A stretch of DNA of 64,000 bases, from contig JAIOKI010000010.1 of assembly GCA_028335825.1 (NCBI GenBank), forward strand, positions 434,001-498,000. Reading direction: 5' to 3'. Below, piece by piece: positions 19,997 to 29,463 of the stretch. The translations under genes were made by a program, and so were the position numbers. Origin of the DNA: Nosema muscidifuracis. Lineage: Eukaryota > Microsporidia > Nosematidae. Numbering within the stretch: position 1 is the stretch's first letter; the number at the start of each line of letters is the position of its first letter. The notes beneath the pieces were generated by a model. The model did no database searches. It saw nothing but the letters and a program-made list of their open reading frames with translations, and was not told where the DNA came from.

Positions 19997-21148
19997 ATGA
20001 ATGTATCCAATAAGCCTTGTGTGAGTCCTTTTACTTTCAAATTAGATGATTGTCTAGCATGTTCTTCTTGTATAACAGATTTTACTGAGAAAAAAATACC
20101 ATCTATTGAAGAATTGAAATCATCATCTTTATCATTTTTAATTTCACCTCATTCTAAGATGAATATGTATAATCATTACAGAATTCTTAAACCAATAGAT
20201 TTTAATGAATTTGAATCTAAATTAATTTCATTTCTTAAAAGAACTTTTACAATTAACAAAATTTATGATACTTCATATATAAAAAAAATATTACATGAAA
20301 AAGTATATGAAGAATCAGAACAAAATAAATTGATTATAAGTGATTGTCCAGGTACTGTTTCTTATATAGAAAGACAAGGACATCATCTTATTAAGTATTT
20401 ATCAAAGACTAAAACTCAACAACAAGTAATGAAAGATTTTGTTAAAGGAAGATGTGTAAGTGTTGTACAATGTTATGATAAAATGATGGAAAATAAAAGA
20501 GATGGAACTGAAATAGAATTTATAATAACAACTTATGATTTTTATAAGATGATTGTTCAAATAGGATTTTTAGAACATAAAGATGAAGATATTTGTCAAG
20601 ATCATGAAAAATGTAATATTAATTATCATTATGGATATTTAGATTATATAATTAATAAGAAATTTAATAATTCAATAGAAAAAAGAATTAACATAAATAA
20701 AATAACTAAAGAATATAAAAAAGATAGTTCAAAAATTAATATAAATGGAAAAAGGAATTTATCAGTAGATTCATATACATTAAATAAGATGAATATAGAA
20801 AAAAATACAGAAGATTTTAATTATCAATACGAAACAAAACCAGGCACATTTTTATACACTTTTACCAGAAATAATATTACTTTTAAATATATTAGGATAT
20901 TGGGACTTGAACCCTTTATTAATTTTATTAGAGAAACTAAGCTTAAAGGATTGATTTATAATGTATGTGAGATATATATATGTAATCAAGGATGTAGTAA
21001 TGGACCTGGTCAGGTATATACAGAAGATTTATCAATTTTAGAAGAAAACATTAGAGAAATCAACGTTTATGAAGGAAAAGTAGAATTGAAAGATAGAGAG
21101 TTTACCAAAGTTAATATTAAGAAGATTAATTTTCAAGTGGAATGGTAA
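19997..21148 (+). CDS. NAR1: Cytosolic iron-sulphur assembly factor Nar1
   Basis: Nar1 is a hydrogenase-like Fe-S protein that passes clusters from the Nbp35-containing scaffold to the CIA targeting complex. The N-terminal ferredoxin-like motif is visible: Cys8 and DDCLACSSCITD (Cys19, 22, 25). The hydrogenase-like core has SDCPGTVSYIERQG, RCVSVVQCYDKMMENKR and near the end ICNQGCSNGPGQVY, supplying the conserved cluster cysteines. At 383 residues it is about 100 shorter than yeast Nar1. A low-complexity insertion near 230-275 (KRININKITKEYKKD) is lineage-specific. ATG 19997 follows AACCCT. NBP35 lies 9 kb away in the same window. Confidence 0.92.
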   Translation: MNVSNKPCVSPFTFKLDDCLACSSCITDFTEKKIPSIEELKSSSLSFLISPHSKMNMYNHYRILKPIDFNEFESKLISFLKRTFTINKIYDTSYIKKILHEKVYEESEQNKLIISDCPGTVSYIERQGHHLIKYLSKTKTQQQVMKDFVKGRCVSVVQCYDKMMENKRDGTEIEFIITTYDFYKMIVQIGFLEHKDEDICQDHEKCNINYHYGYLDYIINKKFNNSIEKRININKITKEYKKDSSKININGKRNLSVDSYTLNKMNIEKNTEDFNYQYETKPGTFLYTFTRNNITFKYIRILGLEPFINFIRETKLKGLIYNVCEIYICNQGCSNGPGQVYTEDLSILEENIREINVYEGKVELKDREFTKVNIKKINFQVEW

Positions 21149-21390
21149 AAAAAGTTATTTAAATGATAAGAAAAAAAGTTATTTAAATGTTAAGCAGAAC
21201 TTTTATAATTGAAATGATAAGAACAAAACTTTTTTAATTGAAATGATAGGAACAAACCTTTTTAAATTAAAAAGATCAAAACTTTTATAATTTAAATGAT
21301 AAGCATAACTTTTTAAAGTAAAAAGATCAGAACTTTTATAATTGAAATGATAAGAACAAAAGTTTTTTAAAGTAAAAAGAACAAAACTTT
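21149..21390. repeat. Tandem repeats between convergent NAR1 and GDPD genes
   Basis: Units of about 28-35 bases, such as TAATTGAAATGATAAGAACA and TTAAAGTAAAAAGATCA, are repeated about seven times across the entire gap and run up to both stop codons. Confidence 0.75.
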
Positions 21391-22413
21391 TCATTTTAAT
21401 AAATCTATCTCATCAGTAATAACACCCTTTATATTTTTCAGCTTACAGATCTCATATTCTTCTTTAGATACTACATCATAAACATAGACATCCTTTTTGT
21501 TATACTCAAGTATTTTTAATGCTTTATCATCAAGGGTACCATATTCAAATACCATACCTGATAGATTATTTTTTATACAGAAATTTACGGAATTCTTTAA
21601 ATCATAATGTTCATTATCTTTACCATATAATAAAAGAATTCTAGCATGAGGAATTCGCATTTTCAAGTACAATAAAACAAAAGGATGAAAAGATGAGAAG
21701 ATTATTTTTCTATAATCATTTTTGTAAATAACATGCAGTATTTTATCTACTAAATTTGGTATTCCATAAAGATTACTGACCTGATTTTTTATTTCTATAT
21801 TGAGTCCTCCCTTAACATTTTTCAAGACGTAGTCTAAAGTAGGAGGTAAATGAATATCTTCTTTAAAATATTTAATCGAATCTTTATTATTAACAAGATT
21901 TCCTGATTCCTTTATATGGAAATCGTGGTATATCACTGGAATATTGTGAGAGAGTTGTACATCAAATTCAATCCAATTTACTTTACTCAATGCATTGTTA
22001 AATGATGCTAAAGTATTTTCTTTATATCCCCTTAAACTTCCATTTATATCTTTTCCACTCCCTCTATGACCTATCACCCCAAGATATCCACTTGTATCAA
22101 AAAATTGATACGTATCTTTTTCACATCTGTAAGCTATCAAAACTATTTTCTCTAAAATAATTTCTAATTTATTTGTATAAAATGGATCTTGTTCATAAAT
22201 CACTATTCCTGTATCAAAATCTCTAAATATTATTTTACTATGCAAACAAACATTAATTAAAACATAATTAAAAAGATCACATGTTAATTCTATCATTCCT
22301 TTATCAATCTCCAATGAAATTTTTTTATATTCTGATGATTGTACCACAAGAAGCATCAAATTATTTTCTTTATGTACAGGAAGTTCAAGTGATAATGTTT
22401 TATCTATATGCAT
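21391..22413 (-). CDS. Glycerophosphodiester phosphodiesterase family protein
   Basis: GDPD enzymes split glycerophosphodiesters such as glycerophosphocholine into glycerol-3-phosphate and alcohol. The TIM-barrel begins near residue 110 with VIGHRGSG, then ENTLASFNNALSKVNWIEFDVQLS and IPVIYHDF: the catalytic His-Arg, Glu-Asn, Glu-x-Asp and His-Asp sets are all present. LNIEIKNQ and the closing KGVITDEIDLL also fit. The first 110 residues resemble the small N-terminal domain of Gde1/GPCPD1-type cytosolic enzymes. No signal peptide is present. For a parasite, recovering phosphate and choline from host lipids is a plausible role, but that is inference. The start follows ACCCCTAAATA. Confidence 0.88.
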   Translation of the reverse strand: MHIDKTLSLELPVHKENNLMLLVVQSSEYKKISLEIDKGMIELTCDLFNYVLINVCLHSKIIFRDFDTGIVIYEQDPFYTNKLEIILEKIVLIAYRCEKDTYQFFDTSGYLGVIGHRGSGKDINGSLRGYKENTLASFNNALSKVNWIEFDVQLSHNIPVIYHDFHIKESGNLVNNKDSIKYFKEDIHLPPTLDYVLKNVKGGLNIEIKNQVSNLYGIPNLVDKILHVIYKNDYRKIIFSSFHPFVLLYLKMRIPHARILLLYGKDNEHYDLKNSVNFCIKNNLSGMVFEYGTLDDKALKILEYNKKDVYVYDVVSKEEYEICKLKNIKGVITDEIDLLK

Positions 22414-22539
22414 TATTTAGGGGTAAATGAACATCTTTGTGTTTTTTTTTTAGTTGTATACTTGGCACATCTGTATCTTGTTTTAAACCAATAATCTAAA
22501 AAAAAATATCTTCTAAATATTTTTTAAACTCCTTATCCC

Positions 22540-23220
22540 ATGACAAGTGAGAGTAATGAGAATATAAATAATTTCTTTACTATATACTTTATTATGGATA
22601 ATGAACAAGAAGAACGTAGAAGAAATACTGGTTATAGTGTAGAAAACATTGGTAGTGATCATGAAGGAGTTATAGAGACTATGATGAGTAATTTTGCTTC
22701 TAGACTTAGTAGATTGAATAATATAAGAAGAAATAATAATCAAGTAGAATCTTCTGTAAATGATCAACTTCATAGAACTCTTTTATCTATGCTATCAGAA
22801 TCAGGAAATTTACCTTTGAGATCTGAAAATAATACAAGAACTTCTTCTCAAGATACTGATAATGAAAATCCATCATTTCTTATATTATTCGATTTAGTAG
22901 TAAATGGTAATACTTTTAGTGTAGAATTTGAAAGATCACACTTTAATTTGATAGATACAGTCAATTTTTTTGAAAATCTTCTTGCTATGAGACAAGCTAG
23001 ATTACGTATGAAGAAAGAACAAGTTAATAAACTAAAAAGATTTAGAGTCACTAAAAAAATGCTTAATGATGAATGTAATATATGTATGAATAGGTTTAAA
23101 TTAAGAGAAATGGCTAGACTTCTTCCATGTGATCATGTCTTTCATAGTAAATGTGTAGATAAATGGTTAATTAAACATAGCTGTACATGTCCTGTATGTA
23201 GAAAAGAAGCTTTGGTGTAA
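22540..23220 (+). CDS. RING-H2 finger protein, probable E3 ubiquitin ligase
   Basis: The C-terminal RING-H2 begins CNICMNRF at about residue 179 and ends CPVCRKE near 222: Cys-x2-Cys, then Cys-x-His-x2-His-x2-Cys (LLPCDHVFHSKCVDKW) and Cys-x2-Cys. The N-terminal 110 residues are Asn/Arg/Ser-rich and probably disordered. The middle (LFDLVVNGNTFSVEFERSHF) precedes a helical, basic segment. There is no membrane span. Such RNF126/Praja-like layouts are soluble E3 ligases, substrate unknown. The start ATG follows TTATCCC directly. The divergent GDPD start is 126 bases away. Confidence 0.85.
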   Translation: MTSESNENINNFFTIYFIMDNEQEERRRNTGYSVENIGSDHEGVIETMMSNFASRLSRLNNIRRNNNQVESSVNDQLHRTLLSMLSESGNLPLRSENNTRTSSQDTDNENPSFLILFDLVVNGNTFSVEFERSHFNLIDTVNFFENLLAMRQARLRMKKEQVNKLKRFRVTKKMLNDECNICMNRFKLREMARLLPCDHVFHSKCVDKWLIKHSCTCPVCRKEALV

Positions 23221-23771
23221 TAATTATAATGTTAATAAACTTTTGTATAATTTATTATTTTGCATAAATATTCTTTTATGTATTAATTAGATAACGAATT
23301 ATAAATCTTAGAGTTATTCAACTAGAAATTAAAATATAATAAATTTAAAAAAGATAGAGAAAGAAGTTATATTGAAAAAATATACTCTCTTAACAAGTTA
23401 TGACTAAAAAATAAATAAGAAAAAGATAATTTTTTTACATGTCAATATGATAAATAAAAAAATACAGAAAGAAATTTGAGTCACAGACTGAATCAAAACT
23501 TACATCAAATAATTGAACAGAATATCTCACTAAAACAGAGAAGAAGATGAGACATTAAAACAGAGAAGAAGAACAAATTTTTTATAAGTTCTTATTTCAA
23601 TTATGTAAAGAAAAAAGATAACCCTTAAATAAATATTTATGTATTAATTATGCTATCTTAAATAAATATTTATGTATTAATTATGCTATCTTTGATAAAT
23701 ATTTATGTATAAATTATGCTATATTTGATATACTTATTACATTTTTATGTATATTTCCTACCCCTTTCATT
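23221..23771. other. Gap before separase with a coding-like relic and 33-bp repeats
   Basis: At about 23455-23610 the plus strand reads in one frame like a charged coil (KKFESQTESKLTSNN, then TEKKMRH, then REEEQIFYKFLFQL) but with internal stops, so it may be a decayed gene. AAAACAGAGAAGAAGA occurs twice there. At 23630-23730 a 33-base unit (TATTTATGTATTAATTATGC) is repeated three times just before the separase CCCC context. Confidence 0.45.
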
Positions 23772-26126
23772 ATGCAAAATATCTTTTCAGATCTTTCTAA
23801 TAGTTCCTTAAATAACAGATCAAAGATGAAATTAGCTTCATCTCGTTTAAACCTTTTAATGAAAAGTATTAACGAAGAATCATCTAAAGAAGCACATAAA
23901 ATTATTAAATTAACTTTAGATTATGCTTATGAATATATTCCAAAATACACATATGAAAAATGTATATTAAGATTTTTAAGTAAAATATGGAACGATAAGT
24001 TATATCAAATTCTTGAATTATTAATAAATAAGATAAGTTCAGTAGATTCAGAATCAGCAAATATTTATGTTCCATATTGTATAATCAAATATAAAATGTT
24101 TAAAGAAGTTGATAAAGATTATTTGAAATATATTGAAATTTGTAGTGATAAATTTAGAAAGAAATTAGTTTGTTTGTATGGATGCATAAAAATAAAAAGT
24201 ATAAATAAAGATGAAAATTGCATAAATAAAGAAAAAAATATTATTGATATAAAAATTATTAATGATAAAAATGTTGATAAAAAACCTATTGATGATATAA
24301 AACTTATTAATGATAGTACTGTTGATAAAAAAATTACTAATGCCAATGATAATATTAATGATAAAAAAATTATTAATAATAAAAAATTTATTGATGATAT
24401 AAAACTTATTAATGATAATGCTGTTGATGAAAAAATTATTAATGATAAAAATGTTGATATAAAAATTACTAATGATAATACTGTTGATAAAAAAATTATT
24501 AATGATAATACTTTTGAAAATATTTCTTTATTTAAGAACACCTTTTTTACTGAATCGAATACAATTTGTGATTTTTCTGGATTAAATATTAAGACTTCTA
24601 AAAATGATTTTTTTAGTTATTATTCAAGGAAGATTATTACAAATTTACCAGGTAATCTATTTAGCAGGATTCTTAATCTTTTTATCAAAGGTGATTATAA
24701 GAATTGTAAAGATATAATTAAGATTATTCTTAAAGATGATGAAATATGTAAATTACATGTGTATAATATTCTGATATATTGCTATCTCCAGATGGGAATG
24801 TATCAGGAGAGTATTTATTATTTAAATAAGTCTATTAATATGTCAGAAGGAAGAGTGAAATGGTATTTTATAAATTATAAATTATGTATAGAAAGAATAG
24901 GAGGAATAATTGGACCCACTTCATATTTAAAAATGATTAATTTACAAAATATTAGATTATCTTTTTCTTCTTTATCTAAGGATGAATTTATAAATAAGAA
25001 ATTATCTTATAATGTTTCATTAGAAGATTCCTTTAAGTTAGAAAGAGAAATCAGAAATTTAGAAGATTATTTAATCAAGTTTAATACAATAAGTAACTTT
25101 ATTATAGTTAGTATATTTGTAGTTAAAGATCTTTTAAATATTTCTATATTTAAAAATAATCAATATAAAGTATTTAATACTAAAATTAATTATAAAGAGA
25201 TATCTAATGAATACAATAGAATAATTAATAAGAATAAAGAAGTACTTAAAAATGAAAAAGATCAAAGGAAATGGTGGAATGAAAGAATAAGACTAGATAA
25301 AGATTTAGAAAAATTAATAAAGAGTATAAAATTCAAATTAGAAATAAATGAAGAGACAATTCTTTTAGTGCTTGATGAAAAGACAATTGAATTTCCATTT
25401 GAATATACAGAAATATTTTATAGTAAGAGATGTTATAGAATTCTCAGTATGGAATATGTTATTAAAGATAATAAAGATGTTAATGAGAAAGTTAATGAGG
25501 ATGTTAATGGGGATAATAAGGATGTTAGTAAAGATAATAAGGAAGTTAATGAGGATATTGATAACAATGATAATGATAAATATAAGGATATTGATAATAA
25601 GGATATTAATGATAAATATAAGGACAATGATATCAATGATAATAATATCAAACTCAATAATGATAAAATCTTTTTATTAGATACTTCATTAACAAATACA
25701 CACACAAGAATAACAAATAAATTTAAAGATAATAAAAATATAAATAAATTAAATATTTTGGAAGATACTAAGATTACAAAACAAGGTATAATATGTTACT
25801 TTGGACATGGAAACGGTTGTAAATATATTAGTGAAGATATTAATGACAGTATTTTATTTCTTTTTGGATGTAGTAGTGTAAGATTAGTATGTATAAATAA
25901 TTTTAAGAAGAATGGTAAGATCTTGAAATATATAAAAAATAATAGAAATGTATTGGGATGTCTTTATGAAGTTACTGATAAAGATTTAGACTTATTCAGT
26001 ATGGAATTACTTAGTAAAGAAGGAGATATAATTGATTTAATTAAAGATTGTAGAAAGAGTATGAAATTAAAATATCTCAATGGGTGTAGCATAGTAGTAT
26101 ATGGATTACCTTATAGATATAAGTAG
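23772..26126 (+). CDS. ESP1: Separase, cohesin-cleaving cysteine protease
   Basis: Separase cuts the cohesin kleisin at anaphase and, in meiosis, at both divisions. The C-terminal protease domain carries the dyad: His679 in YFGHGNGCKY and Cys700 in LFLFGCSSVRL, then VLGCLYEVTDKDLDLF, all typical of clan CD separases. At 784 residues it is far shorter than yeast Esp1 (1630). The N-terminal helical region (about 1-440) keeps TPR-like helices. Two repeat-born insertions interrupt it: Ile/Asn/Asp/Lys repeats at about 145-255 and Asp/Asn/Lys repeats at about 565-640, just before the catalytic block. ATG 23772 follows CCCCTTTCATT. The last codons are copied in tandem downstream. Securin is not seen here. 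Confidence 0.93.
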   Translation: MQNIFSDLSNSSLNNRSKMKLASSRLNLLMKSINEESSKEAHKIIKLTLDYAYEYIPKYTYEKCILRFLSKIWNDKLYQILELLINKISSVDSESANIYVPYCIIKYKMFKEVDKDYLKYIEICSDKFRKKLVCLYGCIKIKSINKDENCINKEKNIIDIKIINDKNVDKKPIDDIKLINDSTVDKKITNANDNINDKKIINNKKFIDDIKLINDNAVDEKIINDKNVDIKITNDNTVDKKIINDNTFENISLFKNTFFTESNTICDFSGLNIKTSKNDFFSYYSRKIITNLPGNLFSRILNLFIKGDYKNCKDIIKIILKDDEICKLHVYNILIYCYLQMGMYQESIYYLNKSINMSEGRVKWYFINYKLCIERIGGIIGPTSYLKMINLQNIRLSFSSLSKDEFINKKLSYNVSLEDSFKLEREIRNLEDYLIKFNTISNFIIVSIFVVKDLLNISIFKNNQYKVFNTKINYKEISNEYNRIINKNKEVLKNEKDQRKWWNERIRLDKDLEKLIKSIKFKLEINEETILLVLDEKTIEFPFEYTEIFYSKRCYRILSMEYVIKDNKDVNEKVNEDVNGDNKDVSKDNKEVNEDIDNNDNDKYKDIDNKDINDKYKDNDINDNNIKLNNDKIFLLDTSLTNTHTRITNKFKDNKNINKLNILEDTKITKQGIICYFGHGNGCKYISEDINDSILFLFGCSSVRLVCINNFKKNGKILKYIKNNRNVLGCLYEVTDKDLDLFSMELLSKEGDIIDLIKDCRKSMKLKYLNGCSIVVYGLPYRYK

Positions 26127-26300
26127 AATATAAATTAAGTAGTACATAAATTAAGTAGTATAAATTACCTTATAGATATGAGTAACATATAAAAATAAGT
26201 AGAATATAAATTAAGTAGTATAAATTACCTTATAGATATAAGTAGTATATGGATTACCAAAAATAAGTAGAATATAAATTATAAAAATAAGTAGATAAGT
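26090..26300 (+). repeat. Tandem copies of the separase gene's 3' end
   Basis: The final coding bases (GGATTACCTTATAGATATAA) recur as TAAATTACCTTATAGATATG near 26160 and TAAATTACCTTATAGATATA near 26220, joined by AAGTAGAATATAAATTAAGT units. A fragment GTAGTATATGGATTACC (coding V-V-Y-G-L-P in the gene) recurs at about 26240. Confidence 0.75.
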
Positions 26301-26333
26301 TCAATTACAAGATATAAAAACTTAAATATTTTT

Positions 26334-26828
26334 CTAAAGTATATGTTGAAGACATTCTTCTCTATCTTTATGATATTCTTTAATCTTTTGAATCTTCCTA
26401 TTGTTATAATCTAATATATCGTATCTTCCTAAATATACTAGACAGAGTATAAGTGTATCATATCTGATAAGAAAATTAGGATTATTTAGATATTCTGATA
26501 TTTCTTCTTGTATCTTATTAGATAATTCATAGTCTTTAATTCTATATTTGTATGTAAATAAGGTCTTATCTAAGGATATTATATTTCTATATTCCATATC
26601 TTCTAGTACTTTCTTTTTCAATTTATTTATTCCAGTATAATATGATGGAATGTAAAGTATATTATTATTATACAGAGTATCTACAGATATACATACCCTA
26701 ATACATCTTGATATACGATAAGCATTATATTTATTGATAGATGAATCACCAAGTAGGACAAGTAGAAGAGTAGGAAGAGGATGAAGAATTGGACTGGTGA
26801 ATCTTTTTCTTATGATAGATGAATACAT
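26334..26828 (-). CDS. Minimal GPP34/Vps74-like protein (tentative)
   Basis: GPP34 proteins (Vps74, GOLPH3) bind Golgi PI4P and retain glycosyltransferases. Features that match: LPTLLLVLLGD, then an R-I-S-R-C-I-R-V-C-I helix where Vps74 has the buried L-R-G-C-I-I-I-E-L helix, KKKVLEDMEYRNIISLDKTLF (Vps74 L-x-x-G-L-V-D-K-G-x-L-x-T-E), a basic-to-helical segment, and RYDTLILCLVYLGRYDIL near the end where Vps74 has R-x-L-A-L-I. At 164 residues it is half the usual length. The frame continues upstream in low-complexity Ile/Phe/Leu. I chose ATG 26828 because TATCCTTATTT precedes it. The assignment is tentative. Confidence 0.45.
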   Translation of the reverse strand: MYSSIIRKRFTSPILHPLPTLLLVLLGDSSINKYNAYRISRCIRVCISVDTLYNNNILYIPSYYTGINKLKKKVLEDMEYRNIISLDKTLFTYKYRIKDYELSNKIQEEISEYLNNPNFLIRYDTLILCLVYLGRYDILDYNNRKIQKIKEYHKDREECLQHIL

Positions 26829-27083
26829 AAATAAGGATATAAAATTTATACAAATATTTTTATTAATAGAAAAATAAGAAGATATAAAATTTATAAATAA
26901 CATTTTTAATAGAAAAATAAGAAGATATACAAATATTTTTATTAATAGAAAAATAAGAAGATATATAAACATTTTTATTAATGAAAAACATAGACTAATG
27001 AAAAAATACTCAATTTTATTATAAATAAGGATATAAAATCTATAAAAAAATACTCAAGTTTTTTATAAATAAGGATATAAAAT
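26829..27083. repeat. Repeats around the 5' side of the GPP34-like gene
   Basis: The block ATAAGGATATAAAATTTATA, which holds the CC start context of the gene at 26828, recurs at about 27026 and 27069, and ATTTTTATTAATAGAAAAAT units recur three times. Start-context DNA has been multiplied without a gene behind the copies. Confidence 0.6.
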
Positions 27084-27329
27084 TTAAAAAAACATTTTTA
27101 TTAATATTATTAGAAAACATAGACCAAGAAATAGACTAATGAAAAAATACTCAGGTTTATCATCTTCATCTAAAGAATCATATTCTTCAAAATTCAAGGT
27201 TTTTTCTTTTTCTATATTTTCATTTTTATTTATATTAGAATCAGTCTTAGAAGGAGAATATTCATCATTTTGAATAATGAATATAGGATTATCAGAACTA
27301 TAACAGAATAATATAAGTAAGAATATCAT
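27084..27329 (-). CDS. Small secretory-pathway membrane protein, unknown
   Basis: 81 residues: an N-terminal hydrophobic leader (MIFLLILFCYSS), a Ser/Asp/Glu/Lys-rich middle of about 45 residues and a strong C-terminal membrane segment (FFISLFLGLCFLIILIKMFF). This is the shape of a type I or hairpin membrane protein with a short luminal part. The ATG at 27329 directly follows ATACCCT, which argues that it is a real gene despite its size. I recognise no family. Confidence 0.6.
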   Translation of the reverse strand: MIFLLILFCYSSDNPIFIIQNDEYSPSKTDSNINKNENIEKEKTLNFEEYDSLDEDDKPEYFFISLFLGLCFLIILIKMFF

Positions 27330-28945
27330 AGGGTATTTGAAAAATATTTAATAATTTATAATTTTAATATACTAAATATTTTTAATATATTAAAAAATTA
27401 AATTATACCAAACAATTGAAATATACCAAATAATTAAAATATACCAAACAATTAAAATATACATAATTATTTTTAATACATAAAAATTATCAATACATAA
27501 ATATTTTTAATATACTAAATATTTTAATATACTAAAAATTTTTAATATACTAAATAATTAAAATATACCAAACAATTAAAATATACTAAATAATTAAAAT
27601 ATACTAAATATTTTTAATATACCAAATAATGATGTTGAGAAAGTAATACTAGAACTCTTTTAAACATAAAGGAACAAAAACTGAAACTATATTATAAAAA
27701 ATTAATCTAAATATTTTTAGATTAATATTGTCACTATTCATTGAGAAATATTTAATTCCATATTTCTAACTTATAAGAATAGTTTATTTAACAAAATATA
27801 AATCTTTAGAAGATAAATATAATGACAGATACTAAATTTTTACTTTTAAATAGTTAATCATAAAAAGATATTTTTTTAAGAAATTCTCATAGCTTAATTT
27901 TTTTTAACTGACTAATACTAGTGAAAATAAAAAATAATTTAATCTTATAAATTGATCATTATAGATTATTTTTTAGTTTCATTAGCTAAACATTACAAAA
28001 TATCAGATGTAGTTTATTATTACTTAATAAAAAATGGTTTTAATATATCAATAAGGATTATTAATAATTTAGTATAAAGTTAATTCTATAATAGTAAAAT
28101 ATCTATTTTTCTTATATTTATTAATATTAGAAGGAACGAGTTTTGATTCATTTTTTATTTAAAATATCTATTTTTCTTATATTTATTAATGTTAGAAGGA
28201 ACGAGTTTTGATTCACTTATTATTTAAAATATAAAAAAAGAATTATAAAAAATACCTAAGAAAATATTTATTATGAATACATAAAATTAAACACTGTAGA
28301 ATATCAAAATAATAAGATAAAATAAAATGAATTAGAATTAAGTTTTATATTAAAACTTATAAAATTTAATAAGTTTTTAATGATATTAATCTAACATTAA
28401 TGATTTTAGTAAATTATAATTATTTATTAATCTTTGTTAGATTATTGTTGATTAATTATTAATTTACAGTTATTTTTTAATAAACTTCAATATAGAAAAT
28501 ATAATTATTAATCTTTGTTAGATTATTGTTTATTAATTTGATAAAGATCAATATATAAAATATAATTATTTATTATAATCATACACACTATAAAAATCTC
28601 AATAATTAATTTTAATAAAATACATTAAAAACCTTATCAAAAATTTAATTTTTTATAATTAAAATATACCTTTTCTTTATTAAAATTAAAATTACATTAA
28701 AAATCTTATCAAAAATTTAATTTTTTATAATTAAAATATACCTTTTCTTTATTAAAATTAAAATTACATTAAAAACCTTATCAAAGATTTAATTTTTTAT
28801 AATTAAAATAAACCTTTCTTTTTTATTTAATAAAATCATTTTATCTTTATTAACTCATATTTTAATAAATTAATGACTATTTTTTTAATATATCTAATCA
28901 TAAAATAATAATTAATTTTTAATATTACATTTTATTTTTATCCAT
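27330..28945. repeat. 1.6-kb repeat-rich gap, no gene seen
   Basis: At 27370-27625, about twelve copies of ACCAAACAATTAAAATATAC-like units (20-25 bases). At 28097-28225, a unit of about 64 bases containing GAAGGAACGAGTTTTGATTC in two tandem copies. At 28380-28570, repeats near AATCTTTGTTAGATTATTGT. At 28615-28815, three copies of a unit of about 80 bases with TTATAATTAAAATATACCTT. Confidence 0.65.
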
Positions 28946-29326
28946 ATGAATTTTTTATATATCAGTTTAACTTTTAGTATTCTAGTATATTCTATGGTAA
29001 ATATAGATATATCAACTGAGGAAGTAAGAAATACAGTAGAAGAAGTACCATCTATAAATAAACAAAGAAGATTAAGTTTACAAGATGATTCAGATATTAG
29101 ATTAGAAGAAATTCAAAATTCATTTAAATGGAGTAAAATAGCATTAATCACTTTTGCTATTATTTTATGGCTTATTATATCTGGATTGATAGTAGGTGGA
29201 TTTCTTGATTTACTAATTGGAATAGGTGTGTCAAATATTTATGTAAGATTGTTTAATATTTTTTTGGGTGTTATATGTGGAACAATTATTTTATTATTTT
29301 TTATTAATGTGTCATTATTAAAATGA
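28946..29326 (+). CDS. Secretory membrane protein with two C-terminal spans, unknown
   Basis: 126 residues. The leader MNFLYISLTFSILVYSMV looks like a signal peptide, followed by a polar segment of about 45 residues with RRLSLQDD, then two membrane segments (about 63-88 and 95-122) joined by a short loop. ATG 28946 follows TTTATCCAT. The composition is ordinary for the window. No family recognised; it may act in the endomembrane system or at the parasite surface. Confidence 0.65.
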   Translation: MNFLYISLTFSILVYSMVNIDISTEEVRNTVEEVPSINKQRRLSLQDDSDIRLEEIQNSFKWSKIALITFAIILWLIISGLIVGGFLDLLIGIGVSNIYVRLFNIFLGVICGTIILLFFINVSLLK

Positions 29327-29463
29327 AGGATTTTTATTATATTTATTTATATTTATTTATATTATATTAAATTTATATTTATTTTCTATTTATATATAAC
29401 TTCATCATTAACATATTCCATATTTATATTCTATTCTATATTAAACTTACTCATTAACATATT

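Noticed and set aside
23531-23570. U6 snRNA ACAGAGA box
   Set aside because: ACAGAGA occurs twice as part of a repeat and the rest of the U6 core (GAT-ATCAGC, AGC triad) is absent.
24119-24541. 140-codon minus frame inside separase
   Set aside because: Shadow of the repeat insertion in separase on the opposite strand; Ser/Leu/Ile-only composition.
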